Of a stretch of 64,000 nucleotides of DNA, positions 19,597-28,439 are shown piece after piece. Position numbers and translations under genes: made by a program. The notes under the pieces were generated by a model, which was given only the letters and a program-made list of their open reading frames with translations, did not search any database and was not told the origin of the DNA. Position 1 is the first letter of the stretch; each line of letters starts with the position of its first letter. Source of the stretch: Sorangium sp051521495 (GTDB taxonomy: Bacteria > Myxococcota_A > Polyangia > Polyangiales > Polyangiaceae); the NCBI RefSeq assembly GCF_051521495.1, contig NZ_CP150355.1:9052001-9116000 (forward strand). The letters are read 5' to 3'.

Positions 19597-21270
19597 ATGC
19601 TCCCGCGCCGCGACGTGTTTCCGTGCGAGAGGCGAGGCGGATTGGGCACCAAGGAGGAGGGACCGGCGCGCGCGCTCGGCACGGATTGGCGGCGGCGCGC
19701 GGCCGCGCTCGCGAGCTGCGCGGCGCTGTCGCTGTGCGCCGAGGCGCAAGCGGCGCCGCAGGCGGGAGGCGCGGCGCCGCACGCGGGGGCCGTCGATCCG
19801 CCGGCGCCCGCGGCCACGCCGCCGCCAGCAACGACGCCGGTGCCCGCGGCCACGCCGACGCCAGCAACGACGCCGGTGCCCGCGGCCACGCCGGTGCCCG
19901 CGGCCACGCCGACCCCTGCGGCCACGCCGCCGCCCGCGGTCCACGGGGCCCCGCCGGCGTCGCCTCGTGCGGCGGCTGCGCCAGCGCCGCGGCCCGCGGC
20001 CACGCCGGCGCCCAGCCCGAAGCGCCCCGTGACGGACTACGATGGTCGCCCGGACGAGGCGACGAGCGCCGGCGACGCGCTGCTCTGGGTGCCGCGCGTC
20101 GTGCTCTTCCCCGCCTACCTCGTCAGCGAGTACCTGGTCCGGCGGCCGCTCGGCTATCTCACCGTCGCGGCGGAGCAGGGCGAGTGGATCAAGGAGCTCA
20201 AGGACATCTTCACCTTCGGGCCGAACGACAACATCGGCATCGTCCCGACCGCGCTGTTCGACTTCGGCTTTCGCGCGAGCGTCGGTGTTTACTTCTTCTA
20301 TGATGACCTGTTCGCCCCCGGCAACGAGCTCCGCGTCCACGCCGCGACCGGCGGGGTCGACTGGTGGAGGCTCACGGTCGCCGATCGCATCCCCCTCGGC
20401 GCGCGGGCTCACCTGAAGCTCCGCGGCGAGGCGGACATCCGGCCCGACTGGCTGTTCGCGGGGATCGGCCCCAGGTCGCTGGAGCGCGACTGGGCCCGCT
20501 ACAGGGCCCGCAGCGTCGAGGGGACCGCGACGATTCACGCCGATTTCGGCGCGTTCAGCTTCGTCGAGGCGATCACCGGCGCGAAGACCGTCGACTTCCA
20601 CGACATCTGCTGCAAGCCGACGGTCGGCTTCCGGGTCGAGGACGGCCGGTATCCGATGCCCCCGTCGTTCGACACCGGCTACACGGCCTACCGGATCGGG
20701 GCCCGCGCCGGCCTCGACTCGCGCCGGCCGCGCCCGGCGCGGGGCCACGGCGTCCGGCTGGAGCTGTTCGGAGAGCACGCCGCCGACCTGGAGCGGCCGC
20801 TGGAGAGCCGGTGGCTCCGCTACGGCGGGTCGCTCGGCGGCTTCGTCGACCTCACCGGGCACGACCGCATCGTGAGCCTCGCCCTCTCGGCGTCCTTCGC
20901 CGACCCGCTCGGCGCCGCGGAGGTCCCCTTCACCGAGCTCGCCGAGCTCGGCGGCGAGGCGCCGATGCGGGGCTTCCGCGAGGGGCGCCTCCGCGGGCGG
21001 AGCGCCGCCGCGGCGACGCTCGAGTACCGTTATCCGATCTGGGCGTTCGTCGACGGCACGGTGCAGGTCGCCGCGGGCAACGTGTTCGGCGAGCACCTCC
21101 GCGATTTCGATCCCGACCTGCTCCGCATGTCGTTCGTGCTCGGGCTGCGCACGAGCGGCGCGCGCGACCACTCCATCGATCTCCTGATCGGCTCGGCGAC
21201 CGAGACCTTCGAGCAGGGAGCGGGCCTCCAGGAGCTGCGCCTGGTGATCGGCGCCACCCGCGGATTCTAA
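19597..21270 (+). CDS. Outer-membrane beta-barrel protein (BamA/TamA-like surface antigen)
   Basis: About 557 residues. A signal peptide (AAALASCAALSLCAEAQA) is followed by a ~100-residue Pro/Ala linker with TPVPAATP repeats. A C-terminal barrel of alternating strands follows (FDFGFRASVGVYFFYDD, RLELFGEHAAD, TLEYRYPIWAFVDGTV, LRLVIGATRGF). The final Phe and the GFREGRLRGRSAAAATLEYRY-like strand (shown in part) match the D15/BamA superfamily. ATG 19597 is annotated; TTG 19642 with GAGG four bases upstream gives a shorter, more normal signal peptide and may be the true start. It is followed by a 127-bp palindrome. Its cargo is unknown. Confidence 0.75.
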   Translation: MLPRRDVFPCERRGGLGTKEEGPARALGTDWRRRAAALASCAALSLCAEAQAAPQAGGAAPHAGAVDPPAPAATPPPATTPVPAATPTPATTPVPAATPVPAATPTPAATPPPAVHGAPPASPRAAAAPAPRPAATPAPSPKRPVTDYDGRPDEATSAGDALLWVPRVVLFPAYLVSEYLVRRPLGYLTVAAEQGEWIKELKDIFTFGPNDNIGIVPTALFDFGFRASVGVYFFYDDLFAPGNELRVHAATGGVDWWRLTVADRIPLGARAHLKLRGEADIRPDWLFAGIGPRSLERDWARYRARSVEGTATIHADFGAFSFVEAITGAKTVDFHDICCKPTVGFRVEDGRYPMPPSFDTGYTAYRIGARAGLDSRRPRPARGHGVRLELFGEHAADLERPLESRWLRYGGSLGGFVDLTGHDRIVSLALSASFADPLGAAEVPFTELAELGGEAPMRGFREGRLRGRSAAAATLEYRYPIWAFVDGTVQVAAGNVFGEHLRDFDPDLLRMSFVLGLRTSGARDHSIDLLIGSATETFEQGAGLQELRLVIGATRGF

Positions 21271-21271
21271 G

Positions 21272-21398
21272 CGAGCGGCGGTCACCCGCTGCGGATACGG
21301 GCCCATCTCGACGTTTTCGGTGCTCAGCGCACCGGAGTGCGCTTCCGCGCCGAAAACGCCGATCTGGACCCGTCTCCTGTGCGGGTGACCGCCGCTCG
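21272..21398. repeat. 127-bp imperfect palindrome between convergent genes
   Basis: The whole interval folds on itself. The ends CGAGCGGCGGTCACCCGC and GCGGGTGACCGCCGCTCG are perfect reverse complements; inner arms contain CGTTTTCGG/CCGAAAACG; the centre is GCGCAC-CGGA-GTGCGC. Roughly four fifths of arm positions pair. It starts 2 bp after the barrel gene and ends 43 bp before the end of the convergent lipoprotein gene. A bidirectional terminator is the simplest reading; a REP/MITE-type mobile repeat is the alternative. Confidence 0.8.
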
Positions 21399-21441
21399 GC
21401 AGGGCGTATTCCGAGGCGGGAGACCGGGCCGGGTGGGAGCC

Positions 21442-23217
21442 TCAGTTCGGCGGGGCCGGGTCGTCAGGGCGCTCGATGCCGACGAGCTTGTAGCCGCGGC
21501 GCGGTCCGAGGTCGTAGAGGTGGGCGCGCAGCGGGCCGGGAGCCTGCCCGTTCAGGACATCGACGATGGCGTAGCGCGAGGGCGCGTCGTCGGGCGCACC
21601 GCCGTCCGCGGCGATGTGGGGGAGCGAGAGGCACACGCCGCCGTCCGGCGAGGGGCGCACGACAGGCCGCGCGCGCGGGGCGAGCGCCTCGCCGGCGTAC
21701 ATCGCGGCCTCGTAGCGGAGGTCTTGCGGGCGCGCGACGCCGGTGCGCCGCGCGAGGTCGACCCCGCAAAGCGCCGCCGGCGAGGCCATCGCGACGTCGG
21801 CGATGGGCGACAGGCGCGTGAGGTACCGCGCCATGATCGCGCGCTGTCGCTGGAGGAGCTTGTCGATCAGGAACGCGGTGTGCCGCGGCGCCGTGAAATC
21901 GCCAATCCGCACGGCCGCCTCGATGAGCTCCGGCGTGAAGCGCGCGAGCGTCCGGGCGGCCCAGGCGCCGTCGAGCTCGGTCATCCGCCCGAAGGCCGGG
22001 TTGGGGTAGCCGCCGCGCCAGGCTTCCGGCCGGAAGTCGCGATCGCTGAAGAAGCCGAAGATGTCGCCCTGCGGGTCGTGATTCGCCCGGTCCCAGGGCC
22101 GCTCGGGGATGCCGAGCGTCACGAAGTCGAGGAGCGCGTACTCGGCGTCGAAGTAGAAGGCGTGGCCGAGGCGCTTCGAGATCTCGTCCCACTCCCACTC
22201 GCTGCCGAAGCAGTCGCCGAGATCGATGTAGTAGTGGCGCACGTGGCCCGGCGACGCGTCCTTGTCTTTCTTGTCCTCGGCGAGCCAGACATCCATCGAG
22301 TTCTGCTCGCGCGAGTCGAAGTGGTTGAGCCAGGCGGCGAGCAGGCGCCCCCCGCGCAGATCGCGCCGGTCCTCGTGCGGGATGACGTCGTTCGGGTCGT
22401 CCTCCCGCGTCCCCTCGTACCTGAACGGGCCGATGGCGCGGCCCGGGAGCCAGCGCGAGGCGACCATGCGGACCCGATCGCCGCGCCTCGAGGCCTTGGC
22501 GAGCACGCCGTCGAGCGCCGCCTGATCGAAGGGCCTGGCGACGCCGCTGTTGTCGGTCACGGTGAGCCCTGGCGACAGCTTCAGGATCGACGGCCTCAGG
22601 TACACCACGCTGTCGCACGGCGCCCAGAAGCCGGCGGCGTGGTAGAGGCGCGCCGCGATGGTGGTGGCGCCGGTGGCCCGCTCCGGCTGGTCCGAGGGGT
22701 CGGCCTTGAGCATGAACTTGCCGACGCCCTCGACCTTGATCCGGAAGCCTGGGTTCGCGCCGTTCGGCTTGCCCATGTCGATGACCCAGGACCCGTCCGG
22801 CGCCTCGGGGTCCAGCGTTTTGTCGCCGCACGGCCCGCGCACGAGCTCCTCGACGGAGAATGGCCGCTTCCCGATGCGGTTCGTGAACCAGCTGGAGTCC
22901 GGCACCTCGTCGACGCTGTTCACGTTGGCCGCCTCGCCTCCCGGATCCACGGCGAGGAACCGCGTCACCGGCCGGAAGACGAGGTTGTCGGCGGCGTCCC
23001 ACGCGAACGAGGACTCGTACGGCGCGGGCGAGCAGAGGCGGTGCTGCGGATCGTCGCTGGGCGCCTCGGGATCGGGCCGGCAGGGCAACGAGACGGGGTT
23101 CAGGTCGGCGTCGCGCCAGACCGGATCGCGCAGGGGGAACCGGCGCACGTCGCCGCTGCAGGCCGCGCTGAGCAGGGCGAGCAGCGGGAGCGAGCCGGTG
23201 AGCAGCGCCTTGAGCAT
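21442..23217 (-). CDS. Large lipoprotein of unknown function
   Basis: A 591-residue predicted lipoprotein with lipobox LLSAAC (Cys20). The mature part is soluble and enriched in Trp, Asp and Arg, with segments such as VDEVPDSSWFTNRIG, FMLKADPSDQPER, ARLYHAAGFWAPCDSV, RGGRLLAAWLNHFDSREQNSMD and HYYIDLGDCFGSEW (the fourth cut to size). The HFD/DxGDCFG pattern vaguely recalls kinase-like CotH/HipA folds, but I could not confirm a family. Start ATG 23217 gives a proper signal peptide. It lies 77 bp downstream of the lipase on the same strand, so co-transcription is possible. I do not recognise its function. Confidence 0.75.
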   Translation of the reverse strand: MLKALLTGSLPLLALLSAACSGDVRRFPLRDPVWRDADLNPVSLPCRPDPEAPSDDPQHRLCSPAPYESSFAWDAADNLVFRPVTRFLAVDPGGEAANVNSVDEVPDSSWFTNRIGKRPFSVEELVRGPCGDKTLDPEAPDGSWVIDMGKPNGANPGFRIKVEGVGKFMLKADPSDQPERATGATTIAARLYHAAGFWAPCDSVVYLRPSILKLSPGLTVTDNSGVARPFDQAALDGVLAKASRRGDRVRMVASRWLPGRAIGPFRYEGTREDDPNDVIPHEDRRDLRGGRLLAAWLNHFDSREQNSMDVWLAEDKKDKDASPGHVRHYYIDLGDCFGSEWEWDEISKRLGHAFYFDAEYALLDFVTLGIPERPWDRANHDPQGDIFGFFSDRDFRPEAWRGGYPNPAFGRMTELDGAWAARTLARFTPELIEAAVRIGDFTAPRHTAFLIDKLLQRQRAIMARYLTRLSPIADVAMASPAALCGVDLARRTGVARPQDLRYEAAMYAGEALAPRARPVVRPSPDGGVCLSLPHIAADGGAPDDAPSRYAIVDVLNGQAPGPLRAHLYDLGPRRGYKLVGIERPDDPAPPN

Positions 23218-23294
23218 CGGCGGGCGATGGTAATTGACGCGGCGCCCGCTCGGGGCGGTTTTCCGAGGGCCACGCGCGGGCGGCCGCGGGCTCG

Positions 23295-24404
23295 TCAGAA
23301 GCCTTCTTGCCGGAGCCGCGCGATCACGGCGCGGTAGAAGTCGATGTAGAGCCAGGGGTTCCCGTCGCCCGGGCTCTGCCCGAAGAGCTGGCCTATCTCG
23401 TCGAAGTGGTCGGCCGGGATACAGCCCCAGAAGTCCCCCCAGCGCGCGTCCCGCGCGCGCACCAGGCCGTCGTTCGGGATCGACTCGCCGATGCCGCCGT
23501 CGAGGAGGGCCTCGGTCAGCGACAGCAGCGGGTGGACCGGATCGAGGCCGTCGTCGAACTGCGCGACGAAGGGCGCTGGGTTGAGCGTCGAGCAATCGCG
23601 GCCGCCGCGCGCGCGGTTCGTCCGGCCGCCGAAGGAGGCATAGAACACCCCGGGGGAGTCGGTGTATTTCGCGTTGAACTCCGCGATGCCGGGCGTCGAG
23701 AACTGCTCGAGCGACGCGAAGACGCTCGTCTCGTCGCCTATCTGATCGTAGAGCGGCGCGCCGATGGCGTTGACGAGATCGTCGAGGATGTCCTGCAAGT
23801 GCTCGTCGGCGACGAGCTCGAGCGCCACGTCGGCGACCTTCGAGCCCAGGTGGGGCGTGGCGATGGTGACGACGGAGGCGACGAGATCGGGCCGTTCGTG
23901 CGCGACCACGCGGGCGTCGAGCCCCCCCTGCGAGTGGGCGATGATGTTCACCTTCTCGTGGCCTGTCGCGGCGAGGACCTGCTCGATCCGCGCGAGCAGC
24001 TGCGCGCCGCGGTACGTGGAGCTGTTGAACGGGTCGACGGAGGGCGTGAACACCGTTTCGCCGCTCTCGGCGAGGGCCTGTTTGAGGTTGTAGAAGTAGC
24101 TGACGTATCCCGCGCCCGCGAAGTCCTCGAATCCGAAGAAGCCGTGAGCGAGCACGATGGGATACGGCGGACCGAGCTTCCCTGACGGCCAGCCGCCGCC
24201 GCCTTCGCCCGAGTCGTCCGACGAGCCGGACGAGCCCGACGAGCTCGCCCAGACGCCCGAGGCGGAGCCGCCCCCAGCGCCCGTGATCACCTCGCCGGTG
24301 CCCGGCGGATCGAACTCCTCCCCGGCCGCGCTGCAGCCCGCGAGGAGCGCACAGGCGGCGACCATCGCATACCCTACAAGACCAGCGAACACCCATCGTC
24401 GCAT
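23295..24404 (-). CDS. Secreted triacylglycerol lipase (alpha/beta hydrolase), lipoprotein
   Basis: A 369-residue lipase. A basic n-region and lipobox LLAGC (Cys24) are followed by a Gly/Ser-rich linker (about 41-72). The alpha/beta hydrolase domain begins PIVLAHGFFGF (oxyanion loop, about 83-92). The nucleophile elbow is HSQGG (Ser158). NDGLV supplies the probable Asp and calcium site, and DHFDEIGQ the catalytic His, in the same order as in Pseudomonas/Burkholderia family I lipases. It probably hydrolyses lipids at the cell surface. ATG 24404 has GGAGG nine bases upstream. No dedicated foldase gene is adjacent. Confidence 0.88.
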   Translation of the reverse strand: MRRWVFAGLVGYAMVAACALLAGCSAAGEEFDPPGTGEVITGAGGGSASGVWASSSGSSGSSDDSGEGGGGWPSGKLGPPYPIVLAHGFFGFEDFAGAGYVSYFYNLKQALAESGETVFTPSVDPFNSSTYRGAQLLARIEQVLAATGHEKVNIIAHSQGGLDARVVAHERPDLVASVVTIATPHLGSKVADVALELVADEHLQDILDDLVNAIGAPLYDQIGDETSVFASLEQFSTPGIAEFNAKYTDSPGVFYASFGGRTNRARGGRDCSTLNPAPFVAQFDDGLDPVHPLLSLTEALLDGGIGESIPNDGLVRARDARWGDFWGCIPADHFDEIGQLFGQSPGDGNPWLYIDFYRAVIARLRQEGF

Positions 24405-24714
24405 TCGACGAGCCTCCGTGTGAGACTTGCACTTACGCGAACCACCAACAGGCGATGAGGAGGATGCGGACGAAGAAAGATCCAGCACGACCACCTCCTA
24501 CCGGAATCAGCTCAGACTCTGCTGATGGGATGCCAATGTCAAGCGCTGTCGGAAATTTGAACCATTCGAGGCCTTCAGCGCTTTGCGGTGCGGGCGGCCG
24601 CGGGGTTTTCTGCAATGCGCCACGTGTTTCGACGCCGCGTTGGCGCATTGCGTCGCGGGCCGACGTTGTTTTTCCATGCGGAGGTGCGAGCTGGCTCCGG
24701 TAGGTTCGTGGGCC
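24405..24714. other. Divergent promoter region between lipase and lipoprotein genes
   Basis: No gene is seen. The region is less GC-rich than its surroundings. On the minus strand a TTGACA lies near 24537-24542, oriented toward the lipase, but the -10 box at the right distance is poor. No operator was recognised. Confidence 0.4.
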
Positions 24715-25503
24715 ATGCGATCTGTCCAGAGCTCGTTTGCGCTTGTACTGCTGATGGCTTCCCTGGTCGCCTGCGGGGGCGCGGCGCCTCCTCCGTCGGA
24801 GCCGGATCATGCGGCGTCCGAGGTGGCAGCTGCGGCGCCGGCGGCGAAGGAGGGCGGCGAGGAGGCGGGCGGAGAGGGTGGGAAGAAGGAGGAGGACGCG
24901 GCGGCGAACGCGTCAAGGCAGATCCCGACGACGTGCGAGCAGCGGGGCAACGAGTGTTTGCCGCCGGCGGCGTTCGTGAAGCGGCTCTGTAGCGGGTTCT
25001 ATCCGGACGTGGCGCTCAGCCTGTTCGCGAAGGGGTCACCGTTCACGCGCGGGTACCTGACGCGGGACACGGACGCGGTGAACGCGTCTGGCGGGTCGTC
25101 CTCGAACGACAAGCTGGTCTTCGACGAGGAGGTGCTGATCCTCTATCACCGGGAGCCCGAGACGGGGGGCATGGTCGTGAGCGGCGCCGGGGGCGGCTAC
25201 GAGGTCCTTCGATGGGACGGGACGTGCGCCACGCTGATGGCGGAGGAGGTCCGGCAGCACGTGCCGCCGAAGCCGAAGTTCGCGGCGATCCCGTGGAAGA
25301 GCCTCGACCAGAAGACGCGCGACGCGTTTCTGGCGGACGAGAAGACGGGCAAGCTCATCATCGAGCGGAAGCGAGAGTGCAAGGGCGCGACGATGGGGGC
25401 GGTCACCGCGAAGTGCGAGAAGGTCGACAAGCAGATGGCGGCGGCGCTGGTCGACTACGTGCGCAACGGCGGAGCGATTCCGACGCCGGGGCCGCTGCCC
25501 TGA
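24715..25503 (+). CDS. Hypothetical lipoprotein
   Basis: A 262-residue predicted lipoprotein with lipobox SLVAC (Cys20) and a low-complexity Pro/Ala/Glu linker (about 25-65). A compact C-terminal domain has four Cys (TCEQRGNECLP, RLCSGFYP, GTCATLM) and charged strands (DEEVLILYHRE, KLIIERKREC). It has no recognised family. ATG 24715 is chosen because only this start gives a signal peptide. It converges on the YggX-like gene, with a hairpin between them. Confidence 0.72.
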   Translation: MRSVQSSFALVLLMASLVACGGAAPPPSEPDHAASEVAAAAPAAKEGGEEAGGEGGKKEEDAAANASRQIPTTCEQRGNECLPPAAFVKRLCSGFYPDVALSLFAKGSPFTRGYLTRDTDAVNASGGSSSNDKLVFDEEVLILYHREPETGGMVVSGAGGGYEVLRWDGTCATLMAEEVRQHVPPKPKFAAIPWKSLDQKTRDAFLADEKTGKLIIERKRECKGATMGAVTAKCEKVDKQMAAALVDYVRNGGAIPTPGPLP

Positions 25504-25570
25504 GGGGCGGCGGGGGGAGCGGCGCAGGGGTTAAAGATTCGCGCCGCATTCTCCTACATCCGAACGTGGT

Positions 25571-25644
25571 CGTGGTCGTGGTCGTGAACGCTAGGCCGTG
25601 AACGCTAGGCCGTGAACGCTAGGCCGTTCACGACCACGACCACG
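25571..25644. terminator. Hairpin with 14-bp triplicate loop between convergent genes
   Basis: 20-bp perfect arms (25571-25590 and 25625-25644, CGTGGTCGTGGTCGTGAACG and its complement) flank a 34-nt loop. Three copies of the 14-bp unit CGTGAACGCTAGGC run from 25583 to 25624, overlapping the left arm and the loop. It lies between the stops of the lipoprotein and YggX genes, fitting a bidirectional terminator that was expanded by replication slippage. No U-tract follows, so termination is inferred from position. Confidence 0.55.
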
Positions 25645-25697
25645 TTGGTGACCGGGGGCGCGTGGGACCGCTGCCGGGCAGGGCCGCGGTGGGTCGG

Positions 25698-25988
25698 CTA
25701 CTCCGGCTTGTCCTTGGGCGCCACGTAGTCGGGCGGGAGCTGCGCGGCCTCGGTCCCACCGGTGAAGAAGTACTTGTCGAGCTCGGTCATCCAGATCCGC
25801 TGGCCGGCCTCGGAGATGAGGTCGAGGCGGTACTCGTTGATGAGCATCTTCGAGTGCTCGAGCCACATCCGCCACGCCTCCTTCGAGACGTTCTCGAAAA
25901 TCCGCTTGCCCAGCTCGCCCTTCAGCGGCGGCTTCTCCAGCCCCTCCGCCTCCCGGCCGAGCTTCACGCACTGGACCATCCTCGCCAT
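25698..25988 (-). CDS. yggX: YggX-type Fe(2+)-trafficking / oxidative damage protection protein
   Basis: A 96-residue protein with the conserved YggX layout: VQCVKLGREAEGLEKPP at the N-terminus (the single Cys is the redox residue in enterobacterial YggX), GELGKRIFENVSKEAW, then NEYRLDLISEAGQRIW. It is thought to protect iron-sulfur clusters and handle labile iron in the cytosol. ATG 25988 has AAGGAG about 12 nt upstream. The length equals the family norm. It is a single gene, converging on the lipoprotein gene. Confidence 0.92.
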   Translation of the reverse strand: MARMVQCVKLGREAEGLEKPPLKGELGKRIFENVSKEAWRMWLEHSKMLINEYRLDLISEAGQRIWMTELDKYFFTGGTEAAQLPPDYVAPKDKPE

Positions 25989-26091
25989 AAGTTGCCCGAC
26001 TCCTTTTCCTTTTCGCGGGCTTCTTAGCCGAGCCACGAGGAGCCGTCGAGAGCGGCAGGCACGCAGGCGAGGTCAGCGGGTGGACGAGGCC

Positions 26092-26250
26092 GAGCAGAGC
26101 GGGCAGACGGGGCGGGCAAGGCTGAGCAGAGCGGGCAGGCGGGGCGGCGAGACTGAGCAGAGCGGGCAGGCGGGGCGGGCAAGGCTGAGCAGAGCGGGCA
26201 GGCGGGGCGGCGAGGCTGAGCAGAGCGTGCGGGGTGGGCGACGGGCGGGC
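26092..26250. repeat. 31/32-bp alternating tandem repeat upstream of tmRNA
   Basis: Units beginning GAGCAGAGCGGGCAGGCGGGG start at 26092, 26124, 26155, 26187 and 26218, the last one degenerate. Lengths alternate 32, 31, 32, 31 because GCGGGCAAGGCT and GCGGCGAGGCT endings alternate, so the true unit is a 63-bp dimer. The array lies in the 351-bp gap between the YggX gene and the tmRNA promoter, which holds no gene. Confidence 0.75.
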
Positions 26251-26287
26251 GGCGCCGTCAGCGACGGAACGATCTGGCACCGAGGGG

Positions 26288-26316
26288 TTGACGGCAGCAC
26301 GGTTTCTAGCAATATT
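26288..26316 (+). promoter_or_regulatory. Sigma-70-type promoter of tmRNA
   Basis: TTGACG (26288-26293), a 17-bp spacer and AATATT (26311-26316). Transcription would begin near 26323, about 17 nt before the mature tmRNA 5' end at 26340. Spacing and position are both as expected. Confidence 0.8.
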
Positions 26317-26339
26317 CGGTCCGTCTGAACGAACCACGA

Positions 26340-26684
<345 letters not shown>

Positions 26685-26688
26685 AGAA

Positions 26689-26716
26689 GACACGGCGAGA
26701 GCCGTGTCTTTTTTTT
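26689..26716 (+). terminator. Intrinsic terminator of tmRNA
   Basis: GACACGGC, a GAGA loop, GCCGTGTC and eight T residues, starting 5 bp after the CCA end of tmRNA. This is a textbook Rho-independent terminator. Confidence 0.95.
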
Positions 26717-27402
26717 CGCGTGTGCCCTGCGTGTGACCTGACAAATTTCGGCGATGCTGGATTTGGGGCGCAGCACGGTGTGAACTGGACCACTTGAGGA
26801 CGGGCGGGGCAGGTGACGCCAGGGTACAGGGCTCACGGAACTCCACAGCGGGCAGCCGGCCGGCGCGGCGGCTCCCGGGTCCGGGCCTGCGGCCCCCGGA
26901 GCCCGCCGGCAGGACCGGGCGAGCGGATGCCGCTGCGAGCCAAAGGCGGCGGGTGGGGTTTCTGCCCTGCGAGGCCGCCCCCCGCGCCAACCGGCGGCCG
27001 ACTGCCGAGAGCATGCCCCGTCTTGACACGGAACGGGAACTCCGCTGGCCTCGCAGATTGCGATGGCGGGGGGATAGCTGGAGCGGCTGCGAGGACCGGG
27101 GAAACGCCTCTGCGCGCACGCACGAGGTGGGTTGCGACGCGGGTCGTGCCTTACACAGCAACTGACCGCGGGCAGGCGGCTACTCCTCGCCAGACTGCCA
27201 TCCCGAGCAGAAAATCCCCCACAAAACCCCAAAGCCCCCTTGCGGGGGCCCACCACCTTGGGCCCGCCTCTCGGGGGTCGACTAGTTTCGGCCCCCGAGA
27301 GGCGGGTTGGGGATTTGCTTCTTTGCCGCCCCAGTGGGACGGGGAAATCATGCCTCGAGAGGCAAGCACGTAACGCAGCGCTTGTCAAACGGAGGGTTCA
27401 AG
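26717..27402. other. Leader region between tmRNA and the Ntn-hydrolase gene
   Basis: About 690 bp with no recognisable gene. Two hairpins lie near its right end: GCCCCC-TTGC-GGGGGC (27234-27249), and a perfect 15-bp stem CCCGCCTCTCGGGGG (27263-27277) with its complement at 27292-27306. They sit about 100-170 bp before the GTG start at 27403 and could be a terminator or attenuator in the leader. No integrase gene and no second copy of the tmRNA 3' end were seen. Confidence 0.55.
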
Positions 27403-28245
27403 GTGACGTCACTCGTGGCCTGGGTCGGCGTAGATCATCGCAAGCCGGCCTCGTTAAACATTGCCAGCGACAGTAGAATTTCTTGGAAAGATGCTGCCGT
27501 TGACCTGGGGCATTGGAACTTCGGACGAAAGCTGTTTGCAAGTCGGACCACGCCCGACATTTTTGGCTACGTTGGAAAGATCGAATTTCCTGTCACAGCT
27601 CTCGGTCAGATCGTGTCCGGCCTCGAATCCGGGCTGATTCCAGCTCATCTTGATGACGCCTCAAAGAAGGCTGTCCTCATCCAGCAGAAACTCGAATCTG
27701 CCTTTTTCAAACTTCCCAAATCGCAGCAGAAAGACGCACTTATTCTTCACGGGGCACGCGAGGGGACGAGAATGCGCTGCGAGTTCCGGCTCTGGACCAT
27801 AGCGCTATCGCACACAGGAATCCAAGTAACATCGATTCATATCCCAAGCACATCAAGCGTGCTTGTCATCGAAGGCAGCGGAAGCAAGCCCATTGAGACG
27901 TGGCACACACGATGGGAAGCATCGAGTCAGCGTGGCACCAGCAGAGCCGTGTTTAGCGCCTTCTGCGATGCACTGGCGGAGGGGCGCGACTCTGCATCTG
28001 GCGGCGCGCCTCAGCTCGTCGGCATTTATCGCATAGGTCACGGACGCACCTTCGGAATTATCCACGAGGGGCGTTTTTGGTATAACGGAGTCGAATTTGA
28101 CCAACCGAGCGCCGCCGCAGCATCGGAGATCGAATGGAGGAATCGCCTATTTGAGAGATGTGACAGCACCGGGAAACGTCTGGAAAACGCGCAGGCTCAT
28201 CATGCGCCGAAGGGACTTGGTGGTCGTCGAAAAGCGCGCAGATGA
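27403..28245 (+). CDS. Predicted proteasome-beta/HslV-like Ntn-hydrolase
   Basis: A 280-residue protein in AT-richer DNA. GTG 27403 follows GGAGG by about 8 nt, so the protein begins Met-Thr-Ser. After Met removal, Thr would be N-terminal, as the nucleophile is in proteasome beta subunits and HslV. Other expected elements follow in order: ASDSRIS with Asp23 (proteasome Asp17), GRKLF with Lys43 (Lys33), then GYVG (55-58) in place of the beta-subunit AGxxGG turn. The C-terminal half is unassigned and ends in a basic tail. The function could be protein cleavage or another Ntn amidase reaction. No ATPase partner is adjacent. The assignment is from motif order only. Confidence 0.65.
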   Translation: MTSLVAWVGVDHRKPASLNIASDSRISWKDAAVDLGHWNFGRKLFASRTTPDIFGYVGKIEFPVTALGQIVSGLESGLIPAHLDDASKKAVLIQQKLESAFFKLPKSQQKDALILHGAREGTRMRCEFRLWTIALSHTGIQVTSIHIPSTSSVLVIEGSGSKPIETWHTRWEASSQRGTSRAVFSAFCDALAEGRDSASGGAPQLVGIYRIGHGRTFGIIHEGRFWYNGVEFDQPSAAAASEIEWRNRLFERCDSTGKRLENAQAHHAPKGLGGRRKARR

Positions 28246-28439
28246 TCCCCTTCCCTGGCCGTTGCCCGTGGCCTGGCGCTGGAACTCGCGTGCCTCGCAG
28301 AGGGATGGCCTCGCAGAGACGGAGCTCCACGGCCGGTACCAGGCCGGTGGGGCGGAACCCGGAGCCGAAGCTGCGACGCCTGGACCCTACGAGACCGAGC
28401 GAGCGTACGCGGATTTGTAGGGATGCAGGCGGCGGGACA

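Noticed and set aside
26746..27400. Coding genes in the tmRNA downstream gap
   Set aside because: Open frames on both strands are Arg/Pro/Gly-rich and overlap each other; none has a ribosome site or a recognisable domain.
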